Assembly: GCF_000980815.1 (NCBI RefSeq)
Contig: NZ_CP011311.1
Span: 1,875,815 to 1,939,814 of the forward strand
Origin: Corynebacterium camporealensis
GTDB taxonomy: Bacteria > Actinomycetota > Actinomycetes > Mycobacteriales > Mycobacteriaceae
DNA: 64,000 nucleotides
Direction: 5' to 3'
The notes under the pieces are model-generated. The model ran no database searches. It saw nothing but the letters and a program-made list of their open reading frames with translations, and was not told the DNA's origin. Numbering within the stretch: position 1 is the first letter of the stretch; every line of letters begins with the position of its first letter. Shown here piece after piece: positions 34,662 to 44,270 of this stretch. Both the position numbers and the translations under genes were made by a program.

Positions 34662-37600
34662 TTAAGCATCTTTACGACGCTTCGTCACCAGCAACAAACC
34701 AGCTGCAATACTCAGCAGCGCTGCCAGGGCAAGCCACAGCACGTTGGCACCAGTTTCAGCCAGGATGCCTCCCGACGAGGAATCCTGTGCATCCGAACCA
34801 GCAGACGGTGCGTCAGAAGCACCACCGCCCTGCTGCGGGCTGCCGCCAGACTCACCCGGCGCGACCGGTGCGGGGCTTACCGGCGCATCGCTTTCCGATG
34901 CCTCCGGCTCATCACCCGGCACCACACCCGACGTCTCAGTCGGTTCAGTCGACTCAGATGGCTGCGTCGGCTCCTCAGACTCCGACGGCTCGGTCGGCTC
35001 AACCGGAACACTCGGCTCCGTAGTTTCACTCGGCTCCGTCGTCTCGGTCGGTTCCGTTGGCTCACTCGGATCCGTGGTCGGCGGGACGATCGGCTCCTCT
35101 GGTTCGTCGGTAACGAAGCCGAAGTCAATGCCTTCTGCAACCTCATCGGATTCCAGAGTGATCTCGTACTCGAGAGCCTGAGTGCTGACAGGACCGTCCG
35201 GATCTGCGGACTGTCCGTCGAAGCCATCCGGGAACTCCACGACCACGCGGTAGGTACCTGGTTCCAGGTCGCCGACGCTGTACTGGCCGAACTCGTCGGT
35301 AGTCAGCGTGGCAACGACCTCACCATCTTCGTTGTAGACGGTCACCGTGACACCTGCGATTCCTGGCTCCATAGTCTTATCGCCATCGCGGTTGGTGTCG
35401 TGGAAAATCACTCCAGACAAACCAGCAGGCGGAATGACTACAGGTTCTGGCTCGGCATAACCGAAGTCCAGGCCGTCGAATTCGTCGCCGGCTTCAACCT
35501 CGATCAACTGCTCATTGCTCAAGCCATCACTTGGGTCGTAGTCAGAGACCAGCACCAAGTCTTCCGGTCCGTCTACAACGACCACACGATACTGACCAGG
35601 CTCAACATCCTCGAAGAGGTAGCCACCATCAGTGCCAGTGGTGACGCGCTGCACTTCGGTGCCGTTGTCGTCGACAAGCGCAACCACAACACCAGACAGG
35701 CGCTGCTCACCGTCATCGATGGTGCCGTCGCGATTATCGTCGCGCCAGATGGTACCGGAGATCGTCGCATCCTCGACCTCAGGTTCCGTCGTTGGTTCCG
35801 TCGGCTCCTCTGGCTCGCTGGATTCCTCGGTGGAAGTCGGTTCGGTAGGCTCTTCTGGCTCCGAAGGTTCCGTGGACTCCTCAGTAGTCGACGGTTCAGT
35901 CGGTTCTTCAGAAGGCTCGCTCGGATCCGTTGGCGGGACTGGCGGGTCCTCGGTCTCGCTTGGCTCTTCTGCAACCTCGCGGAAGCCGAAGTCCTGTCCC
36001 TCCTGAGTCTCACCGGACTCGATCGTCACAGTTACCTCGCGCGATGGGTTATCGGTTCCACTGACCGGGTCGGAAGTCTGCTCGAACTCACCCTCCGGGT
36101 TACCGATGCGCAGCGTGTACTCGCCTTGCGGGATGCCGTTGAACGAGTATTCGCCGTCTTCATTGGTCGTGGTTTCAGCGACAACATCACCTGCAGCATC
36201 GACCAGCTGCACGGTCACGCCGCTAAAGCGCTCAGACTCATCGGCGTCGATGGTGCCGTCGGAGTTATCGTCCTGCCACAGGGTGCCGGTGACTCCGCCG
36301 ACACCGTAGACAATTGCGTCGACGTTCTCAGCATTCTGACCTGCAGCCACGGTCACAGACGCCCGGACTGTGGTCTCGCCGTCTTCTCCACTGAAGTCGT
36401 TCAGACCGGACTCAGTGACGTCGTCGCTACCAGTTGTTGGCGAGAGTCGGAAGCCGCTCGGCAGGTCGAACTCAACCTGGTAGTCACCAGCGAGCTGGCC
36501 ACCGAAGGAGTAATTTCCTTCGGCGTCAGTGCGGGTGGTGATGGCGTTGCCAGTTTCGTCGGTGACGGGTTCACCTTCGGCGTCGAGCAGGCGCACTACG
36601 ACGCCTTCGACTCCGATCGTGGTTTCACCATCGGTGATGCGGCCGTCGCGCTCAGACTCAGCGATGATGCGACCGGAAATGCCACCCAGCTGGTGAACCA
36701 CTGCATCAACGTTCTCGACGGTGGAACCAGTGGTCACCTCGAACTCTGCGGTGGTCAGGAATTCTGGGTCGACATCGTTAAGCAGTCCTCCACTGATGTT
36801 GTCCGCATCGCCAGCCTGCGCGGATGGATGGTATCCCTCCGGCGGCGTGATGCGAACCGTGTAGCCAGCAACGGCTGGGACATCGGTGAACTCGTAGGCA
36901 CCGTTTTCATCCGTCATGGTCTCAGCGACGACATTGTCTTCACTGTCGAGCAGCTCAACCTTGACGTCTTCCAAGGTTGGAGCGTCTGCTTCAACCTGAC
37001 CATCGCGATCCGATTCGACGTAGACGGTACCGCTGACTGCACCGACGCCGTAGACAATTGCGTCGATGTTCTCGGCAGTCTCGTTGGGGCTTACCGTCAC
37101 GGTAGCGCGGTAGTTGTTCGCTCCTTCTGCAGCAGCGAAATCGTTTAGATTCGGCTCGGTGACGTTGTCTTCGTCTCCGGTAGTCGGCGAGGAACGGTAG
37201 CCATCCGGCATGGTGAACTCAACCTGGTAGTCACCAGCCAGCTGACCGGCAAAAGCGTAATTACCGTTCTCGTCGGTAGTTGTGGTGACAGGGTTGCCCT
37301 CATCATCCGTGACAGGGTTGCCGGCCGCGTCGAGCAGGCTCACCTCGATATTGGCTACGCCGGAGATAGCTTCGTCATCTTCGATGATGCCGTCGCGCTC
37401 GGACTCAGCGATGATGCGGCCCGACAGGCCACCAAGCTGGTGCACGACTGCGTCGACGTTCTCGACGATAGCGCCGGTAGTCACCTCGAAGGCAGGCGTG
37501 GTGCCGTTGTTCGGCGCCACGTCGTTGAGTCCTTCAGCGGTGATGTCGTCGGCATCTCCAGCCTGTGCGGACAGGTGGTAGCCCTCCGGCGTCGTGATGC

Positions 37601-40600
37601 GGACGCGGTAGCCGTCGCCGGCCACAACATTGGTGAACTCGTAGTTGCCGTTGTCATCGGTCCTAGTGAAGTCGATGACGTTGTTGTCCTCGTCCAGCAA
37701 CTCAACCAGCACAGTCGGCAGGGTTGGTGCATCGGACTCGACGCGGCCATCGCGGTCGGACTCGACGTAGACGGTACCGCTCACACCACCGACGCGGTGG
37801 ACGACCAGGTCGACGTTCTCTACGGTCTCACCTGCGGTGACGGTTACGCCTCGGATGATGCCATCTTCTGGCATGTCGTTGCGCAGGCCGTCGGTAAGCT
37901 CCTGCTCCTCGCCGGCGTGTGCGGAGATGCGGTAGCCAGCTGGGATGTGGAAGGTCAGGTCGTAGTCGCCGGCCGGGAGACCGGTGAAGGCGAAGGTGCC
38001 GTCCTCGTTGACGGTGGCGAAGACTTCTTCACCGCCGACAATGGTGGACACGCGAACTTCATCGATGCGCTCGTTGGTTGCGTCGACGATGCCGTCGCGG
38101 TCGCGCTCGAGGTAGAAGTGGCCGGTGATAGAGCCTTGGTTGTTGATGAAAGCATCAACGTTCGGCTTGTCCTCGCCAGCAACGGCGCGGATGGTGCGGG
38201 TGAAGCCGTCGGCGTTGGCGTCGTTGCGGCCCTCTTCAGTGATGTCGCCGCGGGTCTGAACCGGGGAGAACACCGTGCCCTCTGGGCTGATGAACTGCAC
38301 CTGGTAGCCGCCTGCGCGGGCAGGAATATCGGTGAAGGCGTAGTTACCAAGCTCATCAGTCTGAACAGCATCGATGCCCTCGATTGGCTCGCCATTCTGG
38401 TCGGTCAGTACGACGCGGATGTTGGCGTAGCTGCCTTCGCCCTCGTCGAGCAGACCATCGGCATTAGCGTCATTGACGACCGTGCCGGAGATGCTCAGGC
38501 GATTGTTGACCACAGCATCGACGTTGACCTGGTTCTCAGAACCTGACAGTTCAATGCCGGTGAGGCGACCGTCGGTTGGGTCGACATCCGAGAGGTACTC
38601 AGCGTCCAGGTTGTCCAGACCGCCGGCCTGCTCGGACAGAACGTAACCGCGTGGTGGCTGAATCTGCACGCCGTAGGTGCCCGGGGTCAGCCCTTCGAAG
38701 CTGTAGGCACCATTGGCGTCGGTGACTGCTGCGGCCAGCTGGCCGTTGCGGACAACGAAGTTGCCCTCTTCATCCAGCAGGTAGACGATCGCACCGGCAA
38801 CGGTTGCAGCGCCCTCTTCGACGCGACCATTGCGGTCATTCTCGCGGTAGACCACACCGGACAAGGAGGCAGTGTCCACCACTGGCACGTCGCGCTCAGT
38901 GGTCACGCCCCAGTCCATCTCGATGACATCGGAAGAACCGGTGGAGTTGTCCTCGATTTCGGCCTCCACGAGGTTGCCGTCGTGGCCGCGTGGGTTGTCG
39001 GTGATGCTCCAGCCTTCAGACAGATCGACCACGCGCACCTGGTAGTTGCCCGGCTCCAGGCCGGAGAAGGAATAAGTGCCGTCGGTGACTTCCTGGCTGG
39101 CGACAACTTCGCCATCCTTGAGCAGTTCCACGGTCACAGGATCCCCCATGACATCTTCGGTGGCGATGACTTCACCCTCGCCGTCCTGCTGGAAGCCGTC
39201 TTCGTCGCGGTCGTACCAGAACTTACCGCTAATCGTGCCGGCTTCGCCGCGCACACCGGCGTTGTAGCCCGGTCGGTTATCACCGGCACGGAGCTCAATA
39301 TCACCCGTACGCAGACGGTTCGGGTCGCCATCAACGCGGGTAGCAGCATCGGAATCCACCAGTGGATCGTTGCCCACGAGTGGTTCGACGAAAGGCAATC
39401 CGTCGCGGGTTTCAAACACAACCCGGTAGGTGCCTTGCATCAGGCGGGTAAAGGCGTAGTTGCCGTTGGCGTCCGTGGTCGTTTCGATCTCGGTGGCGAA
39501 GGAGCCATCGTCGTTAAGCACCGGCTCACCATTGGCAGTGACGAACGGAGCTGGGTCACCCTCGTTCCAGTCCACAACCTGCAGGATGACCTTCTGGCCG
39601 CCCATGCGAGCATCATCGCCGTCGAGGATATTGGCACCATCCGCATTGCCCGCCTGGGCGTCCCGGAAGTAGGTACCAGAAATCACGCCATCGCGGGCGT
39701 CGAGCTGTAGGTCAACCCCGTCGCATGCATCGGTGCTGTTTGGATCTGGGGTGCACTCAGCAGCTTCTGGCTCATCTGGATCCCAAGAATCCTGAGTAGA
39801 GATGCGCGCGAAGTTTGTGGTCTCGCCAGACGTCGCACCTTCGTCTGGTGGCAGCAGCCTGGTCACAATGCGCAGATGTGCCTGCTCACGCGGCTGCAGA
39901 TCGCCGACTTCCCAGTCGTAGAGGTTGACGCTCTCGTCCTCGGTGTCGAAGTGGAACTCATCCTCGCCGAGTACGCGGATAACCGCATTGTTGTTGTTCG
40001 GGTCAATCAGCTCGGCGCGCAGGAATTCCAGCTGCTTCGGCATGCGGTCGACGACCTCGACGTCTTCTGCGACGTAGCGGGTCGAGATGTTGCGGGCGTG
40101 GATAAGGAAGCTAACCTCCTCGCCGGCGGTGTAGCTTGGCAGCTCGTTCGGACCAAGCTCTTCGGCACGCTCTTCATCCAGGTCGATTTCCTTGTTCACC
40201 GATACCGTCGGGTTGAAGCGCGCGGCAGTCATGAATGGGCCGAGCGGTTCCATACGGGCATTACCCTGGAAGGAGTCGAACGCCACGTAGTTGTAGGCCA
40301 CGTCGGAACGACGCAGTGGCTCGCCGTCACGCGTGGACGTATCCGGCATATTCATCGTGTACGTGAAGTCATGCACACGGTCCACGCCGTGTTCGAAAGC
40401 GATGCGGATGGCCTTCACCGAAGCCCAATCGTCGCCGATTGCTTCCTTGTTCAGCCAGTTGGGATCGCATCCTGTTGAGTCAACGTCAGGAAGATTCGGG
40501 CGGCACGGATTCGAGCTACGGGAGTACTCAATGCGGACCTGGTCTTCCGGCAACGTTTCCGGGACCACCGGACCGGCCAAGGTAGGGATCAGGCCATTGC

Positions 40601-43331
40601 GCGGGAACTGGTTGTTGTCCAATTCAAGCTGGTTCTCGTAGCTCGAACCAGTCTTGCTGCCGCGGCTGAGATCATCATTGCTTGGCAGGAAGTCATACAG
40701 GTAGGCCTGGCTAAGCGGGATGGTGCCCTCCGTGCCAGCGCTGAGGCGATACTGGACGGTTTCTGCACCAATGCCTAAGTGATTATTGCGGTTGACGGAG
40801 TCATTCCAGAAGCCTGGGTTGTTCTCGTCGCCGAACGGGTGAGTCCACGTGCTCCAGTCCACCTGGGTCTTCCAGTGATCGTCGCGGTCGCCCTTGACTT
40901 CCTTGCGGACCACGCGGGCGTTAACGGCCGGGATAGTCACGCCATAGGTTGCCTGGTGCACCTTTGGTGCCTGCGTTACACCTGCTGGGTAGTCCGAGCG
41001 GGGGACCACACCGTAAGTGTCGCGCAGGTTCTGTTCCTTGGTCTGCAGGTACTCGTCTTGGTTGCGCTCCATAACCGTGATGGCGAACGCGGACAGGCGT
41101 TCGGTCAGATTAGCGCTGGTGTAGTTACCACCCATTAGCTGCACGTCAGAGTCCATATCGCGCAATACCTGGATGGAAAAACCACATTCATTCAGCCGGG
41201 CAGCTGTCGGGTTGGACACACGGGAAACCACCGGCAGGCCGTCCGGCTTAGTCTCTTCGTTAAGCTCGATGCGGTAGCGGTGTCCGCCGTTGGGGGATGC
41301 GCCAGCGTTCGTGATGATGAGGTCCTCAGTGTTAAGGACACACGCGTTATTGCCAGGGTTACGGCGCTGCACCGAGTCGGGGTTCAACATCAGACCAGGA
41401 GGCGTGGTCAGGTACGCCACCGGATCGGCCGCACCAGCGTTAGGGCCGGAATTGTGCAGGCCGAAGCTGATGCGCGCCTGAGGCACACCGGGGCCGCGCT
41501 CGCCGTCCGGCTTGAGACTTGCCAGCAGGTTCTCGCGGTTGCCTTCAAAATTTTGACCAGCCGGGCCGTCGCCAATGTTGACCCAAGGGTCCGGCGAAGT
41601 TGTCGTGATTGGCAGGTCAACGCAGCTGCGGGTGACAGGGGAGTTCGGAGTACTAGCGCCAGTCCGGTTTTGCAACACCCCGTTGATGCGGTACTCCGCG
41701 CAGTTTTGTGGACGGTAGTTTGCCGGCATGCCAGAGGAAGTCACAGCGTCCGTGATGATCGTGGCACTGTAGCGACCAGCCAGGGCATTCGGGATCTTCA
41801 TCTGCGTCTTAGTGACGCGAACCCGCGGATGCTCATCAGCGCGCGGATTAGTGAACACGTACCAGTCATTTTCAGCGGTGTATTCGGCCGGGACCTCGCG
41901 CGTCGTTTCGTCGTCGTAGGTGAAGACGGTGGTCAGTCCCTGCTTGGGTGCGGGAACCCAGCGGCCGTCGGAATCTTGCTCATAGTTGACCGGGAAGCCA
42001 CGCAGCTGAATGACTCTTGGCGAGAACGTGACCCTATCGTTGCGTGCCCACCGCTGCGGAATATCCGCGACCTCAAGGTCCGCACCCGCGGTCGGGTTGG
42101 AGAAGTCATGGATGAAACTGCGATCGGAGATCGCCTCCGACACTGGTTCTCTGTTGCTTCCCAGTCGCTTGTTGTTCTGGACTGTGCCCGACCCCGGGTT
42201 GACCGGGTTGTACAAGCGAACGCCTTGGTTCGCGGTCACAGTGCCGGATTGTTGGTCATCGATTGAGGTCCACTCAAAGTCGACCGTGTTGTTAATAACG
42301 GTGTTGTGGGTAATACCCAGTTCATTCAGTGTTTCGGCGTCCTCGACCTGCACCAACACGTCGATACCGATATTGCGCACACGCACGTAGTGCGCCGCAA
42401 AGTCCTCCGGAATCACCACGCGGATCTCACGCGTGTCCGGGTCGTAGCTCGGCTCGACGCGTAAGGTCTCACCCGTACGCGACAGCCTGTAGTTGGAGAT
42501 GTTGGGGCGTTCGTTGAACTGTAGGAACTTCAGTCCCGGAGGCAGCTTATCGACGAGCACTCCGTCGACTGCCTGGGTGCCCTGTGCCTTGTCGCGGTTA
42601 GCAAGCAGAGAGAAGCTAAAAATCTCGCCTGGACGTACCCAGTTGACGTCGTTGACGTTCTTCGTCTTCGATACGGTCGGCTTCGGTTCGCCATAGGTGT
42701 AAGCGAAGGTAGTGAATTCCCGCTCAGTGTCACCCAGTGTTGCCTCGACCGGCAGTTCTTCGGTGCCAGGGATAGAGGCATGCACGGAGGTGGGGAAATT
42801 GACGTAGCCGACGGCCGAGGTGCTGGTCCAGCCCTCGGTCACCGTCAACGTCACGGTGCGGTTAACCTCGTCGATTTCGGAAGTGAAGTAGGTCTTGTCG
42901 CCGGTGCGCAGCTCGAAGGATGGCTGCTGCAAAAGGCGTCCTTCGACGCCGGGCTGCAGGTCGGAATCCCAGCGGTAGGCTGCGTCCGGGATCTTCATCG
43001 TAATCTTCGCACCGGCGCAGTTCGTCTGGCCTGGCGGTGGAACGTCACAGGTGAAGTTCACGCGGTAGCGCAGGTTCAGCGCGCCACCGCCATTGAGCGG
43101 GCCGCCATCGCCAACACCAAGAGGCTGGCGGTTAGTCGCGCTCGCCTTAGTCTCGGTCGGTTGTCCATTCGGGCCCGTTCCGGTGATCACCTGATCAATT
43201 CCCAAACGGAAACGGTCTGGCCCGGACTGATGTGAGGTCGCCACAGGAGCCAGGGTGATGACGAGTCCTACGATGGCGATAATCGCCACGATGACCCACC
43301 AGACTGGCTTGATCTTGCGATTGCTGTGCAT
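34662..43331 (-). CDS. Giant cell-wall-anchored SdrD-like surface protein
   Basis: 2,889 residues. N-terminal basic segment and hydrophobic helix (residues 10-32) act as export signal. Residues 35-1200 form a large head with at least two DUF11-like domains (PTVSKTKNVNDVNWVRPGE near 215; YTAGEEVSFLIHARNIS near 1090). From about 1210 to 2740 I count 12 SdrD/Cna-B-like modules, each opening like SGTVYVESDRDG and containing DANGNYAF and GxYxV motifs; they are stiff stalk modules that often carry Ca2+ sites or isopeptide bonds. A Pro/Ser/Glu/Thr linker splits modules 10 and 11, and a second such stretch forms the wall-spanning part. The anchor LAETG (2857-2861), a hydrophobic helix and KRRKDA end the protein: a sortase substrate. 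Start is ATG at 43331; a GTG four codons earlier is possible. Probable role: adhesion. Confidence 0.9.
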   Translation of the reverse strand: MHSNRKIKPVWWVIVAIIAIVGLVITLAPVATSHQSGPDRFRLGIDQVITGTGPNGQPTETKASATNRQPLGVGDGGPLNGGGALNLRYRVNFTCDVPPPGQTNCAGAKITMKIPDAAYRWDSDLQPGVEGRLLQQPSFELRTGDKTYFTSEIDEVNRTVTLTVTEGWTSTSAVGYVNFPTSVHASIPGTEELPVEATLGDTEREFTTFAYTYGEPKPTVSKTKNVNDVNWVRPGEIFSFSLLANRDKAQGTQAVDGVLVDKLPPGLKFLQFNERPNISNYRLSRTGETLRVEPSYDPDTREIRVVIPEDFAAHYVRVRNIGIDVLVQVEDAETLNELGITHNTVINNTVDFEWTSIDDQQSGTVTANQGVRLYNPVNPGSGTVQNNKRLGSNREPVSEAISDRSFIHDFSNPTAGADLEVADIPQRWARNDRVTFSPRVIQLRGFPVNYEQDSDGRWVPAPKQGLTTVFTYDDETTREVPAEYTAENDWYVFTNPRADEHPRVRVTKTQMKIPNALAGRYSATIITDAVTSSGMPANYRPQNCAEYRINGVLQNRTGASTPNSPVTRSCVDLPITTTSPDPWVNIGDGPAGQNFEGNRENLLASLKPDGERGPGVPQARISFGLHNSGPNAGAADPVAYLTTPPGLMLNPDSVQRRNPGNNACVLNTEDLIITNAGASPNGGHRYRIELNEETKPDGLPVVSRVSNPTAARLNECGFSIQVLRDMDSDVQLMGGNYTSANLTERLSAFAITVMERNQDEYLQTKEQNLRDTYGVVPRSDYPAGVTQAPKVHQATYGVTIPAVNARVVRKEVKGDRDDHWKTQVDWSTWTHPFGDENNPGFWNDSVNRNNHLGIGAETVQYRLSAGTEGTIPLSQAYLYDFLPSNDDLSRGSKTGSSYENQLELDNNQFPRNGLIPTLAGPVVPETLPEDQVRIEYSRSSNPCRPNLPDVDSTGCDPNWLNKEAIGDDWASVKAIRIAFEHGVDRVHDFTYTMNMPDTSTRDGEPLRRSDVAYNYVAFDSFQGNARMEPLGPFMTAARFNPTVSVNKEIDLDEERAEELGPNELPSYTAGEEVSFLIHARNISTRYVAEDVEVVDRMPKQLEFLRAELIDPNNNNAVIRVLGEDEFHFDTEDESVNLYDWEVGDLQPREQAHLRIVTRLLPPDEGATSGETTNFARISTQDSWDPDEPEAAECTPDPNSTDACDGVDLQLDARDGVISGTYFRDAQAGNADGANILDGDDARMGGQKVILQVVDWNEGDPAPFVTANGEPVLNDDGSFATEIETTTDANGNYAFTRLMQGTYRVVFETRDGLPFVEPLVGNDPLVDSDAATRVDGDPNRLRTGDIELRAGDNRPGYNAGVRGEAGTISGKFWYDRDEDGFQQDGEGEVIATEDVMGDPVTVELLKDGEVVASQEVTDGTYSFSGLEPGNYQVRVVDLSEGWSITDNPRGHDGNLVEAEIEDNSTGSSDVIEMDWGVTTERDVPVVDTASLSGVVYRENDRNGRVEEGAATVAGAIVYLLDEEGNFVVRNGQLAAAVTDANGAYSFEGLTPGTYGVQIQPPRGYVLSEQAGGLDNLDAEYLSDVDPTDGRLTGIELSGSENQVNVDAVVNNRLSISGTVVNDANADGLLDEGEGSYANIRVVLTDQNGEPIEGIDAVQTDELGNYAFTDIPARAGGYQVQFISPEGTVFSPVQTRGDITEEGRNDANADGFTRTIRAVAGEDKPNVDAFINNQGSITGHFYLERDRDGIVDATNERIDEVRVSTIVGGEEVFATVNEDGTFAFTGLPAGDYDLTFHIPAGYRISAHAGEEQELTDGLRNDMPEDGIIRGVTVTAGETVENVDLVVHRVGGVSGTVYVESDRDGRVESDAPTLPTVLVELLDEDNNVIDFTRTDDNGNYEFTNVVAGDGYRVRITTPEGYHLSAQAGDADDITAEGLNDVAPNNGTTPAFEVTTGAIVENVDAVVHQLGGLSGRIIAESERDGIIEDDEAISGVANIEVSLLDAAGNPVTDDEGNPVTTTTDENGNYAFAGQLAGDYQVEFTMPDGYRSSPTTGDEDNVTEPNLNDFAAAEGANNYRATVTVSPNETAENIDAIVYGVGAVSGTVYVESDRDGQVEADAPTLEDVKVELLDSEDNVVAETMTDENGAYEFTDVPAVAGYTVRITPPEGYHPSAQAGDADNISGGLLNDVDPEFLTTAEFEVTTGSTVENVDAVVHQLGGISGRIIAESERDGRITDGETTIGVEGVVVRLLDAEGEPVTDETGNAITTRTDAEGNYSFGGQLAGDYQVEFDLPSGFRLSPTTGSDDVTESGLNDFSGEDGETTVRASVTVAAGQNAENVDAIVYGVGGVTGTLWQDDNSDGTIDADESERFSGVTVQLVDAAGDVVAETTTNEDGEYSFNGIPQGEYTLRIGNPEGEFEQTSDPVSGTDNPSREVTVTIESGETQEGQDFGFREVAEEPSETEDPPVPPTDPSEPSEEPTEPSTTEESTEPSEPEEPTEPTSTEESSEPEEPTEPTTEPEVEDATISGTIWRDDNRDGTIDDGEQRLSGVVVALVDDNGTEVQRVTTGTDGGYLFEDVEPGQYRVVVVDGPEDLVLVSDYDPSDGLSNEQLIEVEAGDEFDGLDFGYAEPEPVVIPPAGLSGVIFHDTNRDGDKTMEPGIAGVTVTVYNEDGEVVATLTTDEFGQYSVGDLEPGTYRVVVEFPDGFDGQSADPDGPVSTQALEYEITLESDEVAEGIDFGFVTDEPEEPIVPPTTDPSEPTEPTETTEPSETTEPSVPVEPTEPSESEEPTQPSESTEPTETSGVVPGDEPEASESDAPVSPAPVAPGESGGSPQQGGGASDAPSAGSDAQDSSSGGILAETGANVLWLALAALLSIAAGLLLVTKRRKDA
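36300..37790 (-). repeat. Two-module tandem duplication inside the surface protein gene
   Basis: Modules 6 and 8 (both SGTVYVESDRDG followed by EADAPTL or ESDAPTL) and modules 7 and 9 (both SGRIIAESERDG) alternate, so a two-module unit of about 745 bp was duplicated. Copies run about 37790-37045 and 37045-36300. Confidence 0.75.
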
Positions 43332-43574
43332 ATTTACGCCCACAATCCCCTCTTCACGGCTGCCGTCTGCCGCCGCACGAAAGGTAGACCAATCAGGGCT
43401 TTACATTTTATAGACAACAGCTAAAAATATACAGATACCCTTAATGGAACCTTATAGCTTTCAGTAAAAATACAATAATAGTTCAGTGATTATTAATGTT
43501 CGCCGCACCTAAAACCTACGTAGAGACATGCCTGCAGGTCAGGCCTACACTGGATACTGAATTAAGGAGAAGTC
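43332..43574. other. AT-rich intergenic region with divergent promoters
   Basis: No gene is seen. Bases 43400-43500 are much more AT-rich than the surroundings, with several TATA-like stretches that would serve the surface protein gene on the minus strand. TACACT at about 43549 plus ATTAAGGAGAAG serve the plus-strand gene at 43575. A small GCCTG/CAGGC repeat lies at about 43529. Confidence 0.5.
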
Positions 43575-44204
43575 ATGCCAGAAGAAATCACGCTCGCAAC
43601 GTTTAGCGGAACACCATCGTTGGCCCTGCATGGCAAGCGTTTCACCCGCACCTTCGCGCCGCGTCCGGACTATCCCAGTAATCGCCGCGCCACGTTGACT
43701 GGTCAGTACCCGCAGCGCGAAGCATTAACGACAATTTCTGCAATTTTTTCCAACGCAGGATGGCATACCACCGAGGGCCTGGATACCGAGGGCCCGACCT
43801 TTCGGCTGCTGGAAGAGCCGGATTCCTTACCTGACAGCGGCGTTATTGCCGTTGCCACCGGCTTGGCCACAGGCGATTGCGAGCTTTATATCTACTGGCC
43901 TGGTGTTGCTGAAGACGGCGAGTCTGCTGAGTTGGTCTCCCCGCTTGACCTGGCGCCGACGCTGGCAGCGATTGCCGGTTTGGATGTGCGTCCCAACGCA
44001 GCGCTGTCTTTCGATGGCCTCAACCTGGTTCCGGTGCTGCGCTACGGTGCCGATGGGCATGCCGCTCTCTTCTTCGACAATGGCATCCGCACCCAGGATG
44101 CATGGCTTATCGATGGCCACTGCTCCCACCCCGACAAGCACAAAGCCTTAGAAGATGAGTGGCAGTTGTGGAAGCAATTCATGGGATACGGGCCGCTGCA
44201 ATAA
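43575..44204 (+). CDS. Shortened sulfatase-like protein lacking catalytic residues
   Basis: 209 residues. Two blocks look like an arylsulfatase: the N-terminal DYPSNRRATLTGQYPQR aligns with the sulfatase signature C-x-P-S-R-x-x-L-x-T-G-x-Y-P, and residues about 130-165 (SPLDLAPTLAAIAGLD) match the C-terminal vDlaPTLldlaG block. The formylglycine Cys/Ser is Asp32, one residue is inserted before Arg, and the central about 200 residues with metal ligands are missing. The reading frame is intact with a good ribosome-binding site (AAGGAGAAG), so it is not simply decayed. It could be a binding or regulatory remnant. Directly upstream of cmrA. Confidence 0.6.
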   Translation: MPEEITLATFSGTPSLALHGKRFTRTFAPRPDYPSNRRATLTGQYPQREALTTISAIFSNAGWHTTEGLDTEGPTFRLLEEPDSLPDSGVIAVATGLATGDCELYIYWPGVAEDGESAELVSPLDLAPTLAAIAGLDVRPNAALSFDGLNLVPVLRYGADGHAALFFDNGIRTQDAWLIDGHCSHPDKHKALEDEWQLWKQFMGYGPLQ

Positions 44205-44270
44205 CGAGCCCCAGGGCAGTCGTCTAAGCTGGGCGCCTGAGTTAGACGCACACATATTAAGGAAGAATTC

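Noticed and set aside
35400..38546. Long plus-strand frames (582 and 368 codons) opposite the surface protein
   Set aside because: They repeat with the module periodicity of the coding strand and have no start signals.
36300..39700. Regular repeats considered as CRISPR or phase-variable short repeats
   Set aside because: The period is about 350 bp and coincides with protein modules; there are no short identical repeats with spacers.
43225..43245. TGTGAGGTCGCCACA as a GlxR site
   Set aside because: It lies inside the surface protein coding region and the spacing is one base short of the TGTGA-N6-TCACA pattern.
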